Source: Leptolyngbya sp. NIES-3755
GTDB lineage: Bacteria; Cyanobacteriota; Cyanobacteriia; Leptolyngbyales; Leptolyngbyaceae
DNA: 64,000 nucleotides
NCBI GenBank assembly: GCA_001548435.1
Contig: AP017308.1
Span: 2,675,030 to 2,739,029 of the forward strand
Direction of reading: 5' to 3'
Of the stretch, positions 1 through 9,468 are shown in pieces (within the stretch, counting starts at the first letter, position 1; every line of letters starts with the position of its first letter). Made by a program: the position numbers and the translations under genes. The notes under the pieces were generated by a model. It saw nothing but the letters and a program-made list of their open reading frames with translations, was not told where the DNA came from and ran no database searches.

Positions 1-222
1 GAACCGACTGTAGCAGCCGTTGAAGTGACTTTTAACAATGGGAAAGTGTTACGCGATCGAGGAATCGATGGAATGGTCTTGCTGGTGGCTCCTGGTGCAA
101 CTGGAATTTGCGATGTCAGAGCACTAGGGGTGGATAATCAAATTTTGCAGCGAGATGAACTGATCCCAATCAACACCACAGCAGTCAATAATACTTGTCA
201 GCCCATTTCGGGACAATTGTAA
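1..222 (+). CDS. C-terminal end of an unidentified protein (partial)
   Basis: The reading frame is open from the first base of the window to a TAA at 220-222, so only the last 73 residues are seen. The visible part has no motif I recognise. It contains a glycine-rich stretch (VAPGATGICDVRALGV) and ends in a Cys-containing tail. The GTG at position 25 is in frame but is not needed as a start, because the frame is open upstream. A tRNA gene on the opposite strand follows after about 100 bases. Function unknown. Confidence 0.6.
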   Translation, partial: EPTVAAVEVTFNNGKVLRDRGIDGMVLLVAPGATGICDVRALGVDNQILQRDELIPINTTAVNNTCQPISGQL

Positions 223-318
223 GGATTCAGTTTTTTCTATTGATCAGATTTGATTGATAAGGATAACCCTCTAATAAAAATGGGTCGCTCTGAAATTAGA
301 ACAACCCACCTCTTAAGA

Positions 319-402
319 TGCGGAACCCGGGACTTGAACCCGGAAGTCCTTGCGAACACTAGAACCTGAATCTAGCGCGTCTACCAATTCCGCCAGTCCC
401 GC
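319..402 (-). tRNA. tRNA-Leu (anticodon CAG)
   Basis: On the minus strand the sequence folds into a full cloverleaf. The 7-bp acceptor stem is GCGGGAC/GTTCCGC, the D-loop has GGTAGACGC, and the 5-bp anticodon stem is CTAGA/TCTAG with loop TTCAGGT, giving anticodon CAG. A long class II variable arm typical of tRNA-Leu follows, then a T arm with TTCAAGT. The 3' CCA is not encoded, since the base after the discriminator A is T. It lies in the gap before murA on the opposite strand. Confidence 0.95.
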
Positions 403-574
403 AGGGCGAACTCGAATAAGTGTCGCGATTTCTGATTGTGACGTACCGAGTTTAGAATGTCAATCTTTTGAAGAATCGAATTTCGGATACCTCGATCGAG
501 TACTGTTTACTTCCATGCTGGACAATTTCCAACTTTCCGGTAGAATCTAAACCAAATTTGAAGTAATTGTAAAC

Positions 575-1960
575 ATGCCGACTCAGGAGGACAGACCCAT
601 TACTCTCGCTCCCAGCTTGTCAAATTCTCAATCTTCACCCGAAGATCGCCACCCTGTCCTTCATATCTGGGGAAAACAGCCCCTAAGTGGGCATGTCACA
701 ATTAGTGGCGCAAAAAACTCCGCGCTCGTGTTGATGGCGGGTTCTCTTTTATGCTCAGGGACTTGTCGATTACGCAACGTTCCTTCACTGCTTGATATCA
801 CTCGGATTGGTGAAATTCTCTCGGCTTTAGGAGTCAAAGTTTCTCATAGCCAAGGCATTCTCGATCTGGATGCGTCTGAGATTACGCAGTCGAAAGCGCC
901 TTACGATTTGGTGAGTCAGTTAAGAGCCAGTTTCTTTGTCGCAGGTCCATTGCTGGCGCGGCTTGGAGTGGCACAGGTTCCATTACCGGGTGGATGCTCG
1001 ATCGGCGATCGACCTGTGGATCTGCACGTCAAAGGTCTGCAAGCGCTCGGTGCTGAAGTGATCATCGAACATGGAGTGGTGAATGCTCATGTTCGCGGCA
1101 ATCGGAAGCGGTTGACTGGAGCTAGAATTTATCTCGATTTCCCTAGCGTTGGAGCGACGGAAAACATCATGATGGCGGCAACCCTGGCAGAAGGGGAAAC
1201 GATCATCGAGAACGCGGCTCAGGAACCGGAAGTGGTCGATTTGGCGAACTTCTGTCGGGCGATGGGCGCACAAATTCGCGGTGCAGGAACCAATCGGATT
1301 GTGATCAATGGCGTTCCAAAGCTGCATGAAGTGGATTATTCGGTTGTACCCGATCGCATTGAGGCAGGAACCTTTCTGTTAGCGGGTGCGATTACTCGAT
1401 CGGAGATTAGCTTGTCTCCGGTTGTGCCGGATCATCTGAGTGCTGCGATCGCGAAACTACACGAAATCGGAGTGAAAGTAGCGATCAATGCTCCAGATAC
1501 GGTTCGGGTCTTGCCTGCTAGATCATTCCGAGGCACTGATATTGAGACTTTGCCATTCCCAGGATTTCCGACCGATCTGCAAGCGCCGTTTATGTCGCTG
1601 TTGACCTTAGCGGAAGGCGATAGCGTGATTACAGAAACGCTGTTTGAAAATCGGCTTCAGCACGTGGCGGAACTGAATCGGATGGGCGCAGATATTCGAT
1701 TGAAGGGCAATATTGCGATCGTGCGAGGTGTGCCTCAGTTGTCAGGTGCGCCTGTTCAGGGAACGGATTTACGCGCATCGGCGGCGTTAGTAATTGCGGG
1801 CTTGGCAGCGGATGGAATGACCACGGTTCGGGGATTAAATCATCTCGATCGAGGGTATGACAACATTGAAGCGAAGCTGCGCGGATTGGGTGCGAAGATT
1901 GAACGCGCTCATGAAGTGGCGATTCCGACCGCTCCGATTGAATCGAAAGTGGTTGGATAG
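575..1960 (+). CDS. murA: UDP-N-acetylglucosamine 1-carboxyvinyltransferase
   Basis: MurA transfers enolpyruvate from PEP to UDP-GlcNAc, the first committed step of peptidoglycan synthesis in the cytoplasm. The 461-residue protein covers the whole EPSP-synthase-like fold. It has the substrate-binding [10 protein letters not shown] stretch near residues 44-53 and the catalytic cysteine (Cys141) in [15 protein letters not shown], the position attacked by fosfomycin in this family. The [10 protein letters not shown] motif is also present. A 26-residue N-terminal extension precedes the conserved core, so a slightly later start cannot be excluded, but the ATG at 575 is the only good one. A hairpin terminator follows directly. 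Confidence 0.96.
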   Translation: MPTQEDRPITLAPSLSNSQSSPEDRHPVLHIWGKQPLSGHVTISGAKNSALVLMAGSLLCSGTCRLRNVPSLLDITRIGEILSALGVKVSHSQGILDLDASEITQSKAPYDLVSQLRASFFVAGPLLARLGVAQVPLPGGCSIGDRPVDLHVKGLQALGAEVIIEHGVVNAHVRGNRKRLTGARIYLDFPSVGATENIMMAATLAEGETIIENAAQEPEVVDLANFCRAMGAQIRGAGTNRIVINGVPKLHEVDYSVVPDRIEAGTFLLAGAITRSEISLSPVVPDHLSAAIAKLHEIGVKVAINAPDTVRVLPARSFRGTDIETLPFPGFPTDLQAPFMSLLTLAEGDSVITETLFENRLQHVAELNRMGADIRLKGNIAIVRGVPQLSGAPVQGTDLRASAALVIAGLAADGMTTVRGLNHLDRGYDNIEAKLRGLGAKIERAHEVAIPTAPIESKVVG

Positions 1961-1969
1961 GATGAGGGG

Positions 1970-2000
1970 AAACTCGCTGGCGATCGCTGGCGGGTTTTTT
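1970..2000 (+). terminator. Rho-independent terminator after murA
   Basis: An 8-bp stem (AAACTCGC with GCGGGTTT, one G-T pair) encloses a 12-base loop and runs into a T6 tract. It starts 9 bases after the murA stop codon. Confidence 0.75.
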
Positions 2001-2141
2001 CGTTGAATTCGTTAAGAACTTAGTTACTTTTCTCTCACCAATCCCTCTCTTTGGGAGAAGATCGGAAAGGAGAGCAGATTTGAAATTGATGATTCAATTG
2101 GAATTGCTAGATTTGCTCGTTGAAATCCTTGGGAGGTTAGG

Positions 2142-3104
2142 GTGACAATTGCGCTTTCAGGAGAAGATTGGCGATCGCTGTGGGATGAGAGCAACCAACA
2201 TTCAGATTTGCTATCGGAAACCGTTTATCAATGCCCTGAACAATTAGGATCAGGCTATGAACGAGAAATTGAGCTACGCGATATCAACCTGCTGATTATC
2301 CATGAAACCTATCATGATGATCTAAAAATTACGATTCCGCCCCAAGAAGATGATGGTTGTATTGAATTTGGCTTTAATCTTGCAGGATGTTGGGCAAATC
2401 GTTCGCAAGGTCACAACTTTCTAGAATGGTCACAGTGTGAAGGTCAAATCATTGAATCCGTTGGCAATGATCCAATTGTAAAAGTTGATATTCATCTCGA
2501 CTCGATCGAGGTTCTCCGAAGCTTTGTTCCGAAAGATTTAAATCACTTCCCGATCGAGCTTCAACGATTGGTAGAAGGAGAGCGATCGCGTCCTTATGCG
2601 GATTTAGGCATCATTATCCCTACGATGCGACTTGCGCTTGATCAAATTTTGAATTGTCCGTTTGCGGGACTAACAAAGCAAATCTACCTTGAAGCAAAGT
2701 GTTTAGAACTGATTGCACTCAAGCTTGATCAACTGGCTGACAATCAATCGACGATCGCAGAAATGACACTGAGATCTGATGATATCGAGCGAATTTATCA
2801 AGCGAAAGAGATTCTCATTAATCGTTTAGAAGATCCACCTTCTTTATTAGAACTCGCTCGGCAAGTTGGCTCAAATGATTGCACTCTGAAGAAAGGATTT
2901 CGACAGGTTTTTGGTACGACTGTATTTGGTTATCTTCAGCAGCAGCGAATGGAATGGGCACGATCGCTGTTACTCGATCGTTCGCTCAAAGTTCAAGATG
3001 TCGCGCAACGTGTGGGATATCGCTGTCCGAGTCGATTCAGTGCTGCTTTCAAACGACAGTTCGGAATGACACCAAAAGAAATGTCACGGCTCGATCGCAG
3101 ATAA
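2142..3104 (+). CDS. AraC family transcriptional regulator (PchR-like)
   Basis: The C-terminal 95 residues form the double helix-turn-helix of AraC regulators: LLELARQVGSNDCTLKKGF, then VQDVAQRVGYRCPSRFSAAF and the closing FGMTPKEM. The N-terminal 220 residues have no cupin motif I can name, as in PchR-type siderophore regulators. The start is GTG, supported by GGGAGG about 7 bases upstream. It lies directly before a TonB-dependent receptor and a PepSY membrane protein on the same strand, so it probably activates them in response to iron or a ferric siderophore. That role is inferred from position and family. Confidence 0.85.
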   Translation: MTIALSGEDWRSLWDESNQHSDLLSETVYQCPEQLGSGYEREIELRDINLLIIHETYHDDLKITIPPQEDDGCIEFGFNLAGCWANRSQGHNFLEWSQCEGQIIESVGNDPIVKVDIHLDSIEVLRSFVPKDLNHFPIELQRLVEGERSRPYADLGIIIPTMRLALDQILNCPFAGLTKQIYLEAKCLELIALKLDQLADNQSTIAEMTLRSDDIERIYQAKEILINRLEDPPSLLELARQVGSNDCTLKKGFRQVFGTTVFGYLQQQRMEWARSLLLDRSLKVQDVAQRVGYRCPSRFSAAFKRQFGMTPKEMSRLDRR

Positions 3105-3107
3105 ATC

Positions 3108-3149
3108 GAAAAGATTCCCGATCGGCATTGAAAAGATTCCCGATCGGCA
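3108..3149 (+). promoter_or_regulatory. 22-bp-period direct repeat, candidate AraC-type operator
   Basis: The 20-bp word GAAAAGATTCCCGATCGGCA occurs twice without mismatch, at 3108-3127 and 3130-3149. The 22-bp period equals about two helical turns, the spacing used by AraC-family half sites. The pair begins 4 bases after the stop of the AraC gene. It is followed by a possible -35/-10 pair (TTGAAT at 3161, TAGGCT at 3183). Binding by the neighbouring regulator is inference. Confidence 0.55.
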
Positions 3150-3191
3150 CGATTTTTGGATTGAATCGATTTCTAAACCTGATAGGCTTTA

Positions 3192-3224
3192 TTGACAATG
3201 ATTTTTACTAAGTCTGATTGTCAA
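3192..3224. promoter_or_regulatory. Inverted repeat overlapping the receptor gene start
   Basis: TTGACAAT (3192-3199) and ATTGTCAA (3217-3224) form a perfect 8-bp inverted repeat with a 17-base spacer. It ends 2 bases before the ATG of the receptor gene. It could be a repressor site (for example Fur) or an RNA hairpin near the ribosome binding region. I see no canonical Fur box. Confidence 0.35.
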
Positions 3225-3226
3225 AA

Positions 3227-5419
3227 ATGGATAAACGGCTTTCTGGTGTGGTGAGCTTCCTGAGCGTCATTTCCGCGAGTGTTGCGATCGGTGGATTGTG
3301 CCTGAGGAGTTTGGCAGAAGAAAAAACAGAACTCTCGATCGTGGAATTTCGCAAGCAACAAGGACAAACAACCGTCAAAGATTGGCTGGCTCAAGAGTCA
3401 GAAAACTCCGAAGAGGAAGAAGTGGTGATTACAGGGGATAGTCCAGGATCACCTTATCGTGAGCCGAGTGGATCAACAGCAACAAGGACAGAGACTCCTC
3501 TGCACGATATTCCTCAATCGATTCAGGTTATCCCGCGTCAAGTCATTGAAGATCAACAGCCCCAGCGCATTTCGGATGTACTACGGAATGCTTCGGGAGT
3601 TACGCCCAGAGTCACTTACTCCACACCGGACACCTACACGATTCGGGGCTTTAACACCGATGACAACTTAAGAAACGGCTTTAGACAGAACAATTTCACG
3701 AACTTTACTGATCCCGCTAACATTGAGCGGATTGAGGTGCTGAAAGGTCCGGGATCGGTGTTGTACGGGCAGCTTGAACCGGGCGGGATTGTTAATTACA
3801 TTACGAAACAGCCGCTTAGTGAGCCTTTCTATTCGGGGCAGTTCAGTGTTGGCAGCTATCAATACTATCGACCGTCGATCGATATTTCGGGTCCCTTAAC
3901 CGAAGATAAGTCTCTACTGTACCGCTTGAATCTGGCGTATGAGACTTCACGGGGCTTTCGAGATTTTGCGCGGCGTGAAGTCTATCTGTTTGCGCCCAGT
4001 TTCACACATCGGATCAGTTCAACAACCAGCGTGAACATTGAATATGAATATCTCAAAGTTGATCAAAACTACGATCGAGGATTGTTACCGATCGCAGAAT
4101 CGTTCAATCTTCCGATTTCATTCAATTTCGGCGAACCAAGCGACGATTACAACATTTTCTCGAATCGATTTTCGTTTGTGGTAAATCATCAACTTAGTTC
4201 AGCTTGGAAGATTCGCAGCGGTTTATCATTCCAAATTGCTGATACAGAGCGTAAGAATGTTCAACCGATCGACTTTAGCAATCCGTTTGATCCAGATGGG
4301 CGGACTGTTCAGCGTCGGTACAACGAAGTAGAAGACTATAGCCGCGATTTAGCTTTGCAAACTGATTTCATCGGCACGTTCAAAACTGGAAACATTGCTC
4401 ATCAACTACTGTTAGGGGTTGAACTGGGTCGAAGTGTGTTTGGTTTCCCGTTTCGGATTTCCTTTGATGTTGCACCTTTGGATTTCCTGAATCCGGTTTA
4501 TGGTGCAGCAATTCCGACCACATTTGATGAAGGCAACGAGCAGAAAAGTACAACCAATCGAGTTGGACTCTACGTGCAAGATCAGATTACATTACTGCCA
4601 AATTTGAAGCTATTAGCAGGCGGAAGATTTGACTTTGTTCGATTCAGAGATGAGTTTACTCCGGACATTGTGAACGGAAGTGAACCCGAAATCACACGCC
4701 GTACATACAATGTGTTTTCGCCCAGAGTTGGATTGGTTTATCAACCGATTCCGCAAATCTCGCTGTATGCCAGCTATAGTCAATCCTTTAAGCCTGATGC
4801 TTTTGCTGTCACAGTCGATGGAACACCGCTCGAACCTGAACGCGCCACTCAATACGAAGCAGGCATCAAAGGCGAATTTCTCAATGGTAGGCTGGCTGCA
4901 ACACTGGCGTTCTATGACATCACTAAGAAAAACGTTGCAACCACAGATATCAACAATCCCGATTTCTCGATCGCTGCTGGAGAAGTAAAAAGTCGAGGCA
5001 TCGAATTCGATATTGCGGGCGAGATTTTGCCGGGTTGGAATCTGATCGCGTCTTACTTCATTAATGATGCGTTCATCAGCCAGGATAACAGTCTGCCAAC
5101 GGGCGATCGATTAGTGAATGCTCCTAGAAATGGGGGAAGTCTCTGGACAACTTACGAAATTCAACGCGGTCGTTTGAAAGGTCTGGGAATTGGAGCAGGC
5201 ATCTTTTTTGTGGGCGATCGAGAAGCAACTTTGCCGAACACGATCGAAATTCCCTCATACATCCGCACAGATGCAACCGTTTTTTACCGTCAGCCAAACT
5301 ATCAAATTGCGCTCACGCTGAAGAATCTTTTCGATAAGAAATACTACGATTCTCAGGGCTTTTTGCTCACACCAGGCGCACCATTAACTGTGATTGGCTC
5401 TGTGTCGTTTAAGTTCTAA
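3227..5419 (+). CDS. TonB-dependent siderophore receptor
   Basis: This is an outer-membrane gated barrel of about 730 residues that imports ferric siderophores using TonB energy. A signal peptide is followed by an acidic linker with a TonB-box-like EEVVITG. The plug domain follows (ETPLHDIPQSIQVIPRQVI, then GFNTDDNLRNGF and RIEVLKGPGSVLYGQLEPGG). The remainder is a 22-strand-type barrel ending in an aromatic residue (SVSFKF), as outer-membrane proteins do. The frame is also open from a TTG at 3218, but the ATG at 3227 gives a normal signal peptide. The PepSY protein starts 5 bases after its stop, so the two are surely cotranscribed. Confidence 0.93.
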   Translation: MDKRLSGVVSFLSVISASVAIGGLCLRSLAEEKTELSIVEFRKQQGQTTVKDWLAQESENSEEEEVVITGDSPGSPYREPSGSTATRTETPLHDIPQSIQVIPRQVIEDQQPQRISDVLRNASGVTPRVTYSTPDTYTIRGFNTDDNLRNGFRQNNFTNFTDPANIERIEVLKGPGSVLYGQLEPGGIVNYITKQPLSEPFYSGQFSVGSYQYYRPSIDISGPLTEDKSLLYRLNLAYETSRGFRDFARREVYLFAPSFTHRISSTTSVNIEYEYLKVDQNYDRGLLPIAESFNLPISFNFGEPSDDYNIFSNRFSFVVNHQLSSAWKIRSGLSFQIADTERKNVQPIDFSNPFDPDGRTVQRRYNEVEDYSRDLALQTDFIGTFKTGNIAHQLLLGVELGRSVFGFPFRISFDVAPLDFLNPVYGAAIPTTFDEGNEQKSTTNRVGLYVQDQITLLPNLKLLAGGRFDFVRFRDEFTPDIVNGSEPEITRRTYNVFSPRVGLVYQPIPQISLYASYSQSFKPDAFAVTVDGTPLEPERATQYEAGIKGEFLNGRLAATLAFYDITKKNVATTDINNPDFSIAAGEVKSRGIEFDIAGEILPGWNLIASYFINDAFISQDNSLPTGDRLVNAPRNGGSLWTTYEIQRGRLKGLGIGAGIFFVGDREATLPNTIEIPSYIRTDATVFYRQPNYQIALTLKNLFDKKYYDSQGFLLTPGAPLTVIGSVSFKF

Positions 5420-5424
5420 AGTCT

Positions 5425-6525
5425 ATGAAAGCGCAACTTCGCCAGCGAATTGTTATCTTGCATCAAAGCATCGGGCTGATCATTGGGATCTTATTCGCGA
5501 TCGTGGGAGTGACGGGAAGCCTCTTAGTATTCGGGCGTGAGATTGATCAATGGTTGCTCAGTTGGCAGATTGGCTCGATTGTTCCTAAAGGTCAATGGCT
5601 CGATCCTGAGAGCATTCTCAAGATTGTGAAAGCTGCTTATGCGAATCGTCCTGAACTTAAGCTGGATGCGATCGAATTTCCCCGTTTGCCAACCTTGCCT
5701 TATATTGTTTGGCTGGATGCTGATGAGCGACAGTTTCAAGTCTTTCTCAATCCGTATAGTGGAAAGATATTAAGCGATCGCTGGCGAGATCAATCTTTCT
5801 TTGGCTTCTTGCTAGTGTTTCATTACTCGCTGATGGCAGGTCAGATCGGCATGACAATGATTGGGATTGTTGCCTTTCTGGTCTGCATTCTTAGCATTAC
5901 TGGAATGGTTCTCTGGACAGGTTGGAAAAAGCTTGCAAACGGCTTCAAAATCAAATGGAACGGTCACTACAAGCGATTGAACTTTGATTTACACAAAGTG
6001 AGTGGAATGATTGCGGCAGCATTTTTAATTGTGACTGCATTCACAGGTTTTTGCTGGAATTTTTACGATTTTACTGAGCCTTTGATTTATGCTGCAACGT
6101 TCACACCAACGCATACCGAAGCTGTTTCAACGGTCATTCCCAAGCGTTCTCCGCTGCGCCCGAATGCAATTTGGCAAAAAGCTTCCGTCACACTCCCTGA
6201 AGCGATGTCTACTCGAATTCGGATTCCATCTTCACCGGATGGCGTTTTCACAGTCTTCAAGCGATTGCCAGAAGATCACAGTAGTTACAACAACTATGTG
6301 GAATTTGATCAATACAGCGGGAAAGTTCTGCAAATTCGCGATCGTCGATCTCTGCCACTCGGCGATCGTATTTTGCATGATTTTGAAGTTGCCCATTTCG
6401 GGACATTTGGGGGCTTACCGACCCGTATTCTCTATGTGTTTGTAGGCTTAGCTCCCACGATTTTGCTAATCACAGGCTTTATCATTCGTAGACCACAAAA
6501 AACATCGAAATCTAGATTAGGATGA
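5425..6525 (+). CDS. PepSY-associated membrane protein (PiuB-like)
   Basis: This 366-residue inner-membrane protein has about four transmembrane segments, near residues 16-38, 125-160, 190-212 and 335-356. It has the family pattern LHQSIGLIIGILFAIVGVTGS at the start, FHYSLM after the first periplasmic domain, and LHKVSGMIAAAFLIVTAFTG further on. PepSY_TM proteins accompany siderophore receptors and are thought to act in ferric-siderophore reduction or transport. It starts 5 bases after the TonB-dependent receptor stop. The exact biochemical role is not established. Confidence 0.88.
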   Translation: MKAQLRQRIVILHQSIGLIIGILFAIVGVTGSLLVFGREIDQWLLSWQIGSIVPKGQWLDPESILKIVKAAYANRPELKLDAIEFPRLPTLPYIVWLDADERQFQVFLNPYSGKILSDRWRDQSFFGFLLVFHYSLMAGQIGMTMIGIVAFLVCILSITGMVLWTGWKKLANGFKIKWNGHYKRLNFDLHKVSGMIAAAFLIVTAFTGFCWNFYDFTEPLIYAATFTPTHTEAVSTVIPKRSPLRPNAIWQKASVTLPEAMSTRIRIPSSPDGVFTVFKRLPEDHSSYNNYVEFDQYSGKVLQIRDRRSLPLGDRILHDFEVAHFGTFGGLPTRILYVFVGLAPTILLITGFIIRRPQKTSKSRLG

Positions 6526-6561
6526 TCAATATTGGCTCGTTTGCTCCTGTGGAGGTCACTG

Positions 6562-7362
6562 ATGACACTTGCCCAATCCCCACTCACTCTACCGGATCAC
6601 AAGCAATTGCCCGAATCCGATGGCACTTTCGTGAAAAACTTCCAAGAACATCCGCAAAGTCTATTACTCACCAGTTCCATCACACCGATTCTGGATGTAC
6701 TTCACCTAGACGGACAGTATGCGATCGGGCAAGATTGCGGCATCTACTGGCGACTCACTGATCCGCCTGAACGTGGAGCAGAAGCACCCGATTGGTTCTA
6801 CGTTCCGAATGTTCCTCCGTTGCTCGATGGTGAACGACGGCGATCATATGTGATGTGGAAGGAAATTATCGCGCCATTGATTGCGATCGAATTCGTATCC
6901 GGTGACGGTTTAGAAGAACGCGATTCGACTTCTCCCTTTGCTGGTGACGGTTCAAAAGCGGGAAAATTTTGGGTGTACGAGCAAGCGATCCGAATTCCGT
7001 TCTACGCGATTTATGAAGTCGAAAAAGCATCGATCGAAGTCTACGAACTCGTGGGAAATCGATATCAACAATTACAACCGAATGCTGAGGGACGGTATGC
7101 GATCGCTCCATTAGGAGTGGAACTGGGTATCTGGCGGGGAAGATATTTGAACCAGACTTTTCCTTGGGTGCGCTGGTGGGATAGCGAAGGCAATCTACTT
7201 TTAGCAGGTGAAGAACGGGCAGAACAAGAAAGGGAACGGGCAGAACAAGAAAGGGAACGGGCAGAACAAGAAAGGGAACGGGCAGAACAAGAAAGGGAAC
7301 GGGCTGATCGGCTTGCTGCGAAATTGCGAGAGTTGGGAATTGATCCGGATCAGATTTCTTGA
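6562..7362 (+). CDS. Uma2 family putative endonuclease with heptad-repeat tail
   Basis: Uma2 proteins are PD-(D/E)xK-fold putative nucleases greatly expanded in cyanobacteria; their function is unknown. Candidate catalytic residues are the Asp in APDWFYV, the Glu in PLIAIEFVSGD and the Lys in AGKFWVYEQ. The ATG at 6562 is chosen because GGAGG lies at 6551-6555; the frame extends to a TTG at 6532. After the nuclease domain the protein carries four identical AEQERER heptads that should form a coiled coil, then RLAAKLRELGIDPDQI. Such AEQER tails are common in cyanobacterial Uma2 proteins. Confidence 0.87.
   Translation: MTLAQSPLTLPDHKQLPESDGTFVKNFQEHPQSLLLTSSITPILDVLHLDGQYAIGQDCGIYWRLTDPPERGAEAPDWFYVPNVPPLLDGERRRSYVMWKEIIAPLIAIEFVSGDGLEERDSTSPFAGDGSKAGKFWVYEQAIRIPFYAIYEVEKASIEVYELVGNRYQQLQPNAEGRYAIAPLGVELGIWRGRYLNQTFPWVRWWDSEGNLLLAGEERAEQERERAEQERERAEQERERAEQERERADRLAAKLRELGIDPDQIS
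7219..7302 (+). repeat. Four perfect 21-bp tandem repeats inside the Uma2 gene
   Basis: Four identical copies of a 21-bp unit (7219-7239, 7240-7260, 7261-7281, 7282-7302) encode AEQERER each. Similar degenerate half units flank them (GAAGAACGG before, GCTGATCGG after). The unit length is a multiple of three, so copy-number changes keep the frame. Confidence 0.95.
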
Positions 7363-7374
7363 AGCAGTCGCTAT

Positions 7375-8310
7375 CTATTCCTCTTCCACTCGGTAGCCGA
7401 ATTCCGCCAGTCTGACTCGTGATTGTCGCCATTTCGGCATCACTTTCACGAACAATTCTAGATAGACTTGACCTTCGATCAGTTTTTGAATCTGTTCACG
7501 GGCAGCAGTGCCGATCGATTTAATCATCCCGCCCCCTTTGCCTAACAAAATTGCTTTCTGTGAAGGTCGCTCGACATTGATGGCAGCAAAAACTCGTGTT
7601 AGTTTCGGTTCTTCAACGACTTTTTCAATCTCGATTGCGACCGAATGCGGTACTTCTTCGCGGGTGAGTAACAGAATTTGCTCTCGAATCAATTCACCCA
7701 TAATGAACCGTTCCGGTTGATCCGTAACGAGATCAGGCGGATAGTAATAGGGTCCTGGTTCTAAGTTTTCGATAATCGATCGCTGTAATTCTTCCATGCC
7801 ATTACCCTGAAGCGCAGAGAATTTCGCGATCGACCATCCGCGTTCTGTGGCTAATTCTCGATAGCGATCGTCAAATTGTTCTTCACTTTGTTGATCCGCT
7901 TTGTTCAATCCGAGAATCACAGGCGTTTGAGTTTCGGTGAGCAACTCTGCAATATAGCGATCGCCGCCCCCTAATTCGGTTGAACAATCGACTACGAAGA
8001 GAATGACATCGACCGAATTGATAGAATTTTGAGCATTTTTAACTAAGACTTTTCCCAATTGATGATGCGGTTTGTGGATGCCGGGAGTATCAACGAAAAT
8101 AATTTGCGCGTCTGAGGTGGTGAGAATGCCGCGTAATCGATTGCGGGTGGTTTGAGCAACGGGAGAGGTAATGGCGATCTTTTGACCCACTAGAAAATTC
8201 ATGATCGTGGATTTGCCCACATTCGGGCGACCGATAATGCCGACAAAACCCGATCGAAAATCATCGGGTGCAGTAGGAATTGGAGTGAAAATGTCTGCTT
8301 CTTCTGACAT
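7375..8310 (-). CDS. era: GTPase Era
   Basis: Era is an essential GTPase that binds 16S rRNA and assists 30S maturation. The GTPase motifs are all present: G1 GRPNVGKST, G2 within SPVAQTTRNR, G3 DTPGIHKP and G4 NKAD. A C-terminal KH domain includes the family GGGMIKSIGTAAREQI. The Met at 8310 gives a 311-residue protein beginning MSEEADIF; the frame continues to 8361 but that extension is not typical. It is convergent with the Uma2 gene and divergent from pfkA. Confidence 0.95.
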   Translation of the reverse strand: MSEEADIFTPIPTAPDDFRSGFVGIIGRPNVGKSTIMNFLVGQKIAITSPVAQTTRNRLRGILTTSDAQIIFVDTPGIHKPHHQLGKVLVKNAQNSINSVDVILFVVDCSTELGGGDRYIAELLTETQTPVILGLNKADQQSEEQFDDRYRELATERGWSIAKFSALQGNGMEELQRSIIENLEPGPYYYPPDLVTDQPERFIMGELIREQILLLTREEVPHSVAIEIEKVVEEPKLTRVFAAINVERPSQKAILLGKGGGMIKSIGTAAREQIQKLIEGQVYLELFVKVMPKWRQSRVRLAEFGYRVEEE

Positions 8311-8389
8311 TCTTAAATCTATTCTGTAATCTTGAATACTGTTTGGCGAAACGTAATACACTCACACAGCTTATTCAGTGTATTGGATT

Positions 8390-9468
8390 ATGGATGAAGT
8401 TAAACGAATTGGGATTTTAACCAGCGGTGGTGACTGTGCAGGACTGAATGCAGTGATTCGAGCCGTTGTGTTTCGGGCAAGTGAATACAATTGGAAGGTT
8501 TTTGGCATCTCTCGCGCTACGAACGGATTGATGGCAAGACCTCCAGAGTTTACAGCATTGGATATTGAAAAGGTCGATCGAATTCTGACGCATGGTGGCA
8601 CGTTGTTGGGCACGACGAATAAAGGGAATCCGTTCGCGTTTCCGATGCCCGATGGTCAACTGCTCGATCGATCTGAGGAAATCATTGAAGGCTATCGAAT
8701 GCTGAACCTGGATGCAATCATCGGGATTGGTGGCGACGGTAGTATGGCGATTCTCCGCAAGTTAGCGCAGCAAGGGGGAATGAATTTAGTCACGATTCCG
8801 AAAACGATCGATAACGATGTAGATATTACAGAACGATCGATTGGTTTTGATACGGCTGTGAACATTGCAACAGAAGCGCTCGATCGATTACATTTCACGG
8901 CTGCAAGTCATTCGCGGGTGATGATTCTCGAAGTGATGGGGCGCGATGCGGGACATATTGCGATTAGTGCGGGAATTGCAGGCGGCGCAGATGTGATTCT
9001 GATTCCTGAAATTCCTTACAAAATTAGCAATCTCTGTCGAAGATTAGATCAGCGTCAGGCACAAGGAAAGAACTATTCGCTGATCATTGTTTCAGAAGCG
9101 GTGAAAACTGAGACGGGAGAGGCGATTAGCTGTTTTCATTCTCATGGCGAACAGCGCTATGGTGGAATTGGACAATACCTCGCAGATCGTATTCATGCTT
9201 GTAATGGGGCAGAAACTCGCGTCATGGTGCTTGGACATGTGCAGCGGGGGGAACACCATCGCCCCTCGATCGATTGCTTGCATCAGCCTTTGGAGTGGCA
9301 GCGGTGGATGTGATCGCAGAAGGAAGGTTCGATCGAATGGTCGGATGGCACGATCGACAAGTGATTGATGTACCGATTCGCGATGCCATTCAGCGCTATT
9401 GTGTGGTTGATCCAGAAAGTACACTGGTGAAAACGGCTCGCGGATTGGGAATCTATTTGGGAGACTAA
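8390..9468 (+). pseudogene. pfkA: ATP-dependent 6-phosphofructokinase, one-base frameshift
   Basis: PfkA phosphorylates fructose 6-phosphate in glycolysis. The first frame (8390-9313) has SGGDCAGLNA, the ATP-type GGDGSMAI, PKTIDNDVDI and GRDAGHIA. It then changes at HVQRG into an unrelated tail. The expected continuation (GTPSPLDRLLASAFGVAAVD and onward) lies in the -1 frame and ends at 9468. The switch maps to the run of six G at 9246-9251; seven G would restore a 359-residue enzyme of normal length. It may be a sequencing error, a true null allele, or slippage on the G run. The surE start overlaps its stop (TAATG). Confidence 0.85.

Noticed and set aside
350-550. 66-codon frame overlapping the tRNA gene
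   Set aside because: It overlaps a well-folded tRNA-Leu and has no motif.
7208-7396. Frames with repeated NKKGNGQ or VPFLVLP units at the Uma2 repeat
   Set aside because: Shadow translations of the 21-bp tandem repeat; the AEQERER frame is the one continuous with the Uma2 domain.
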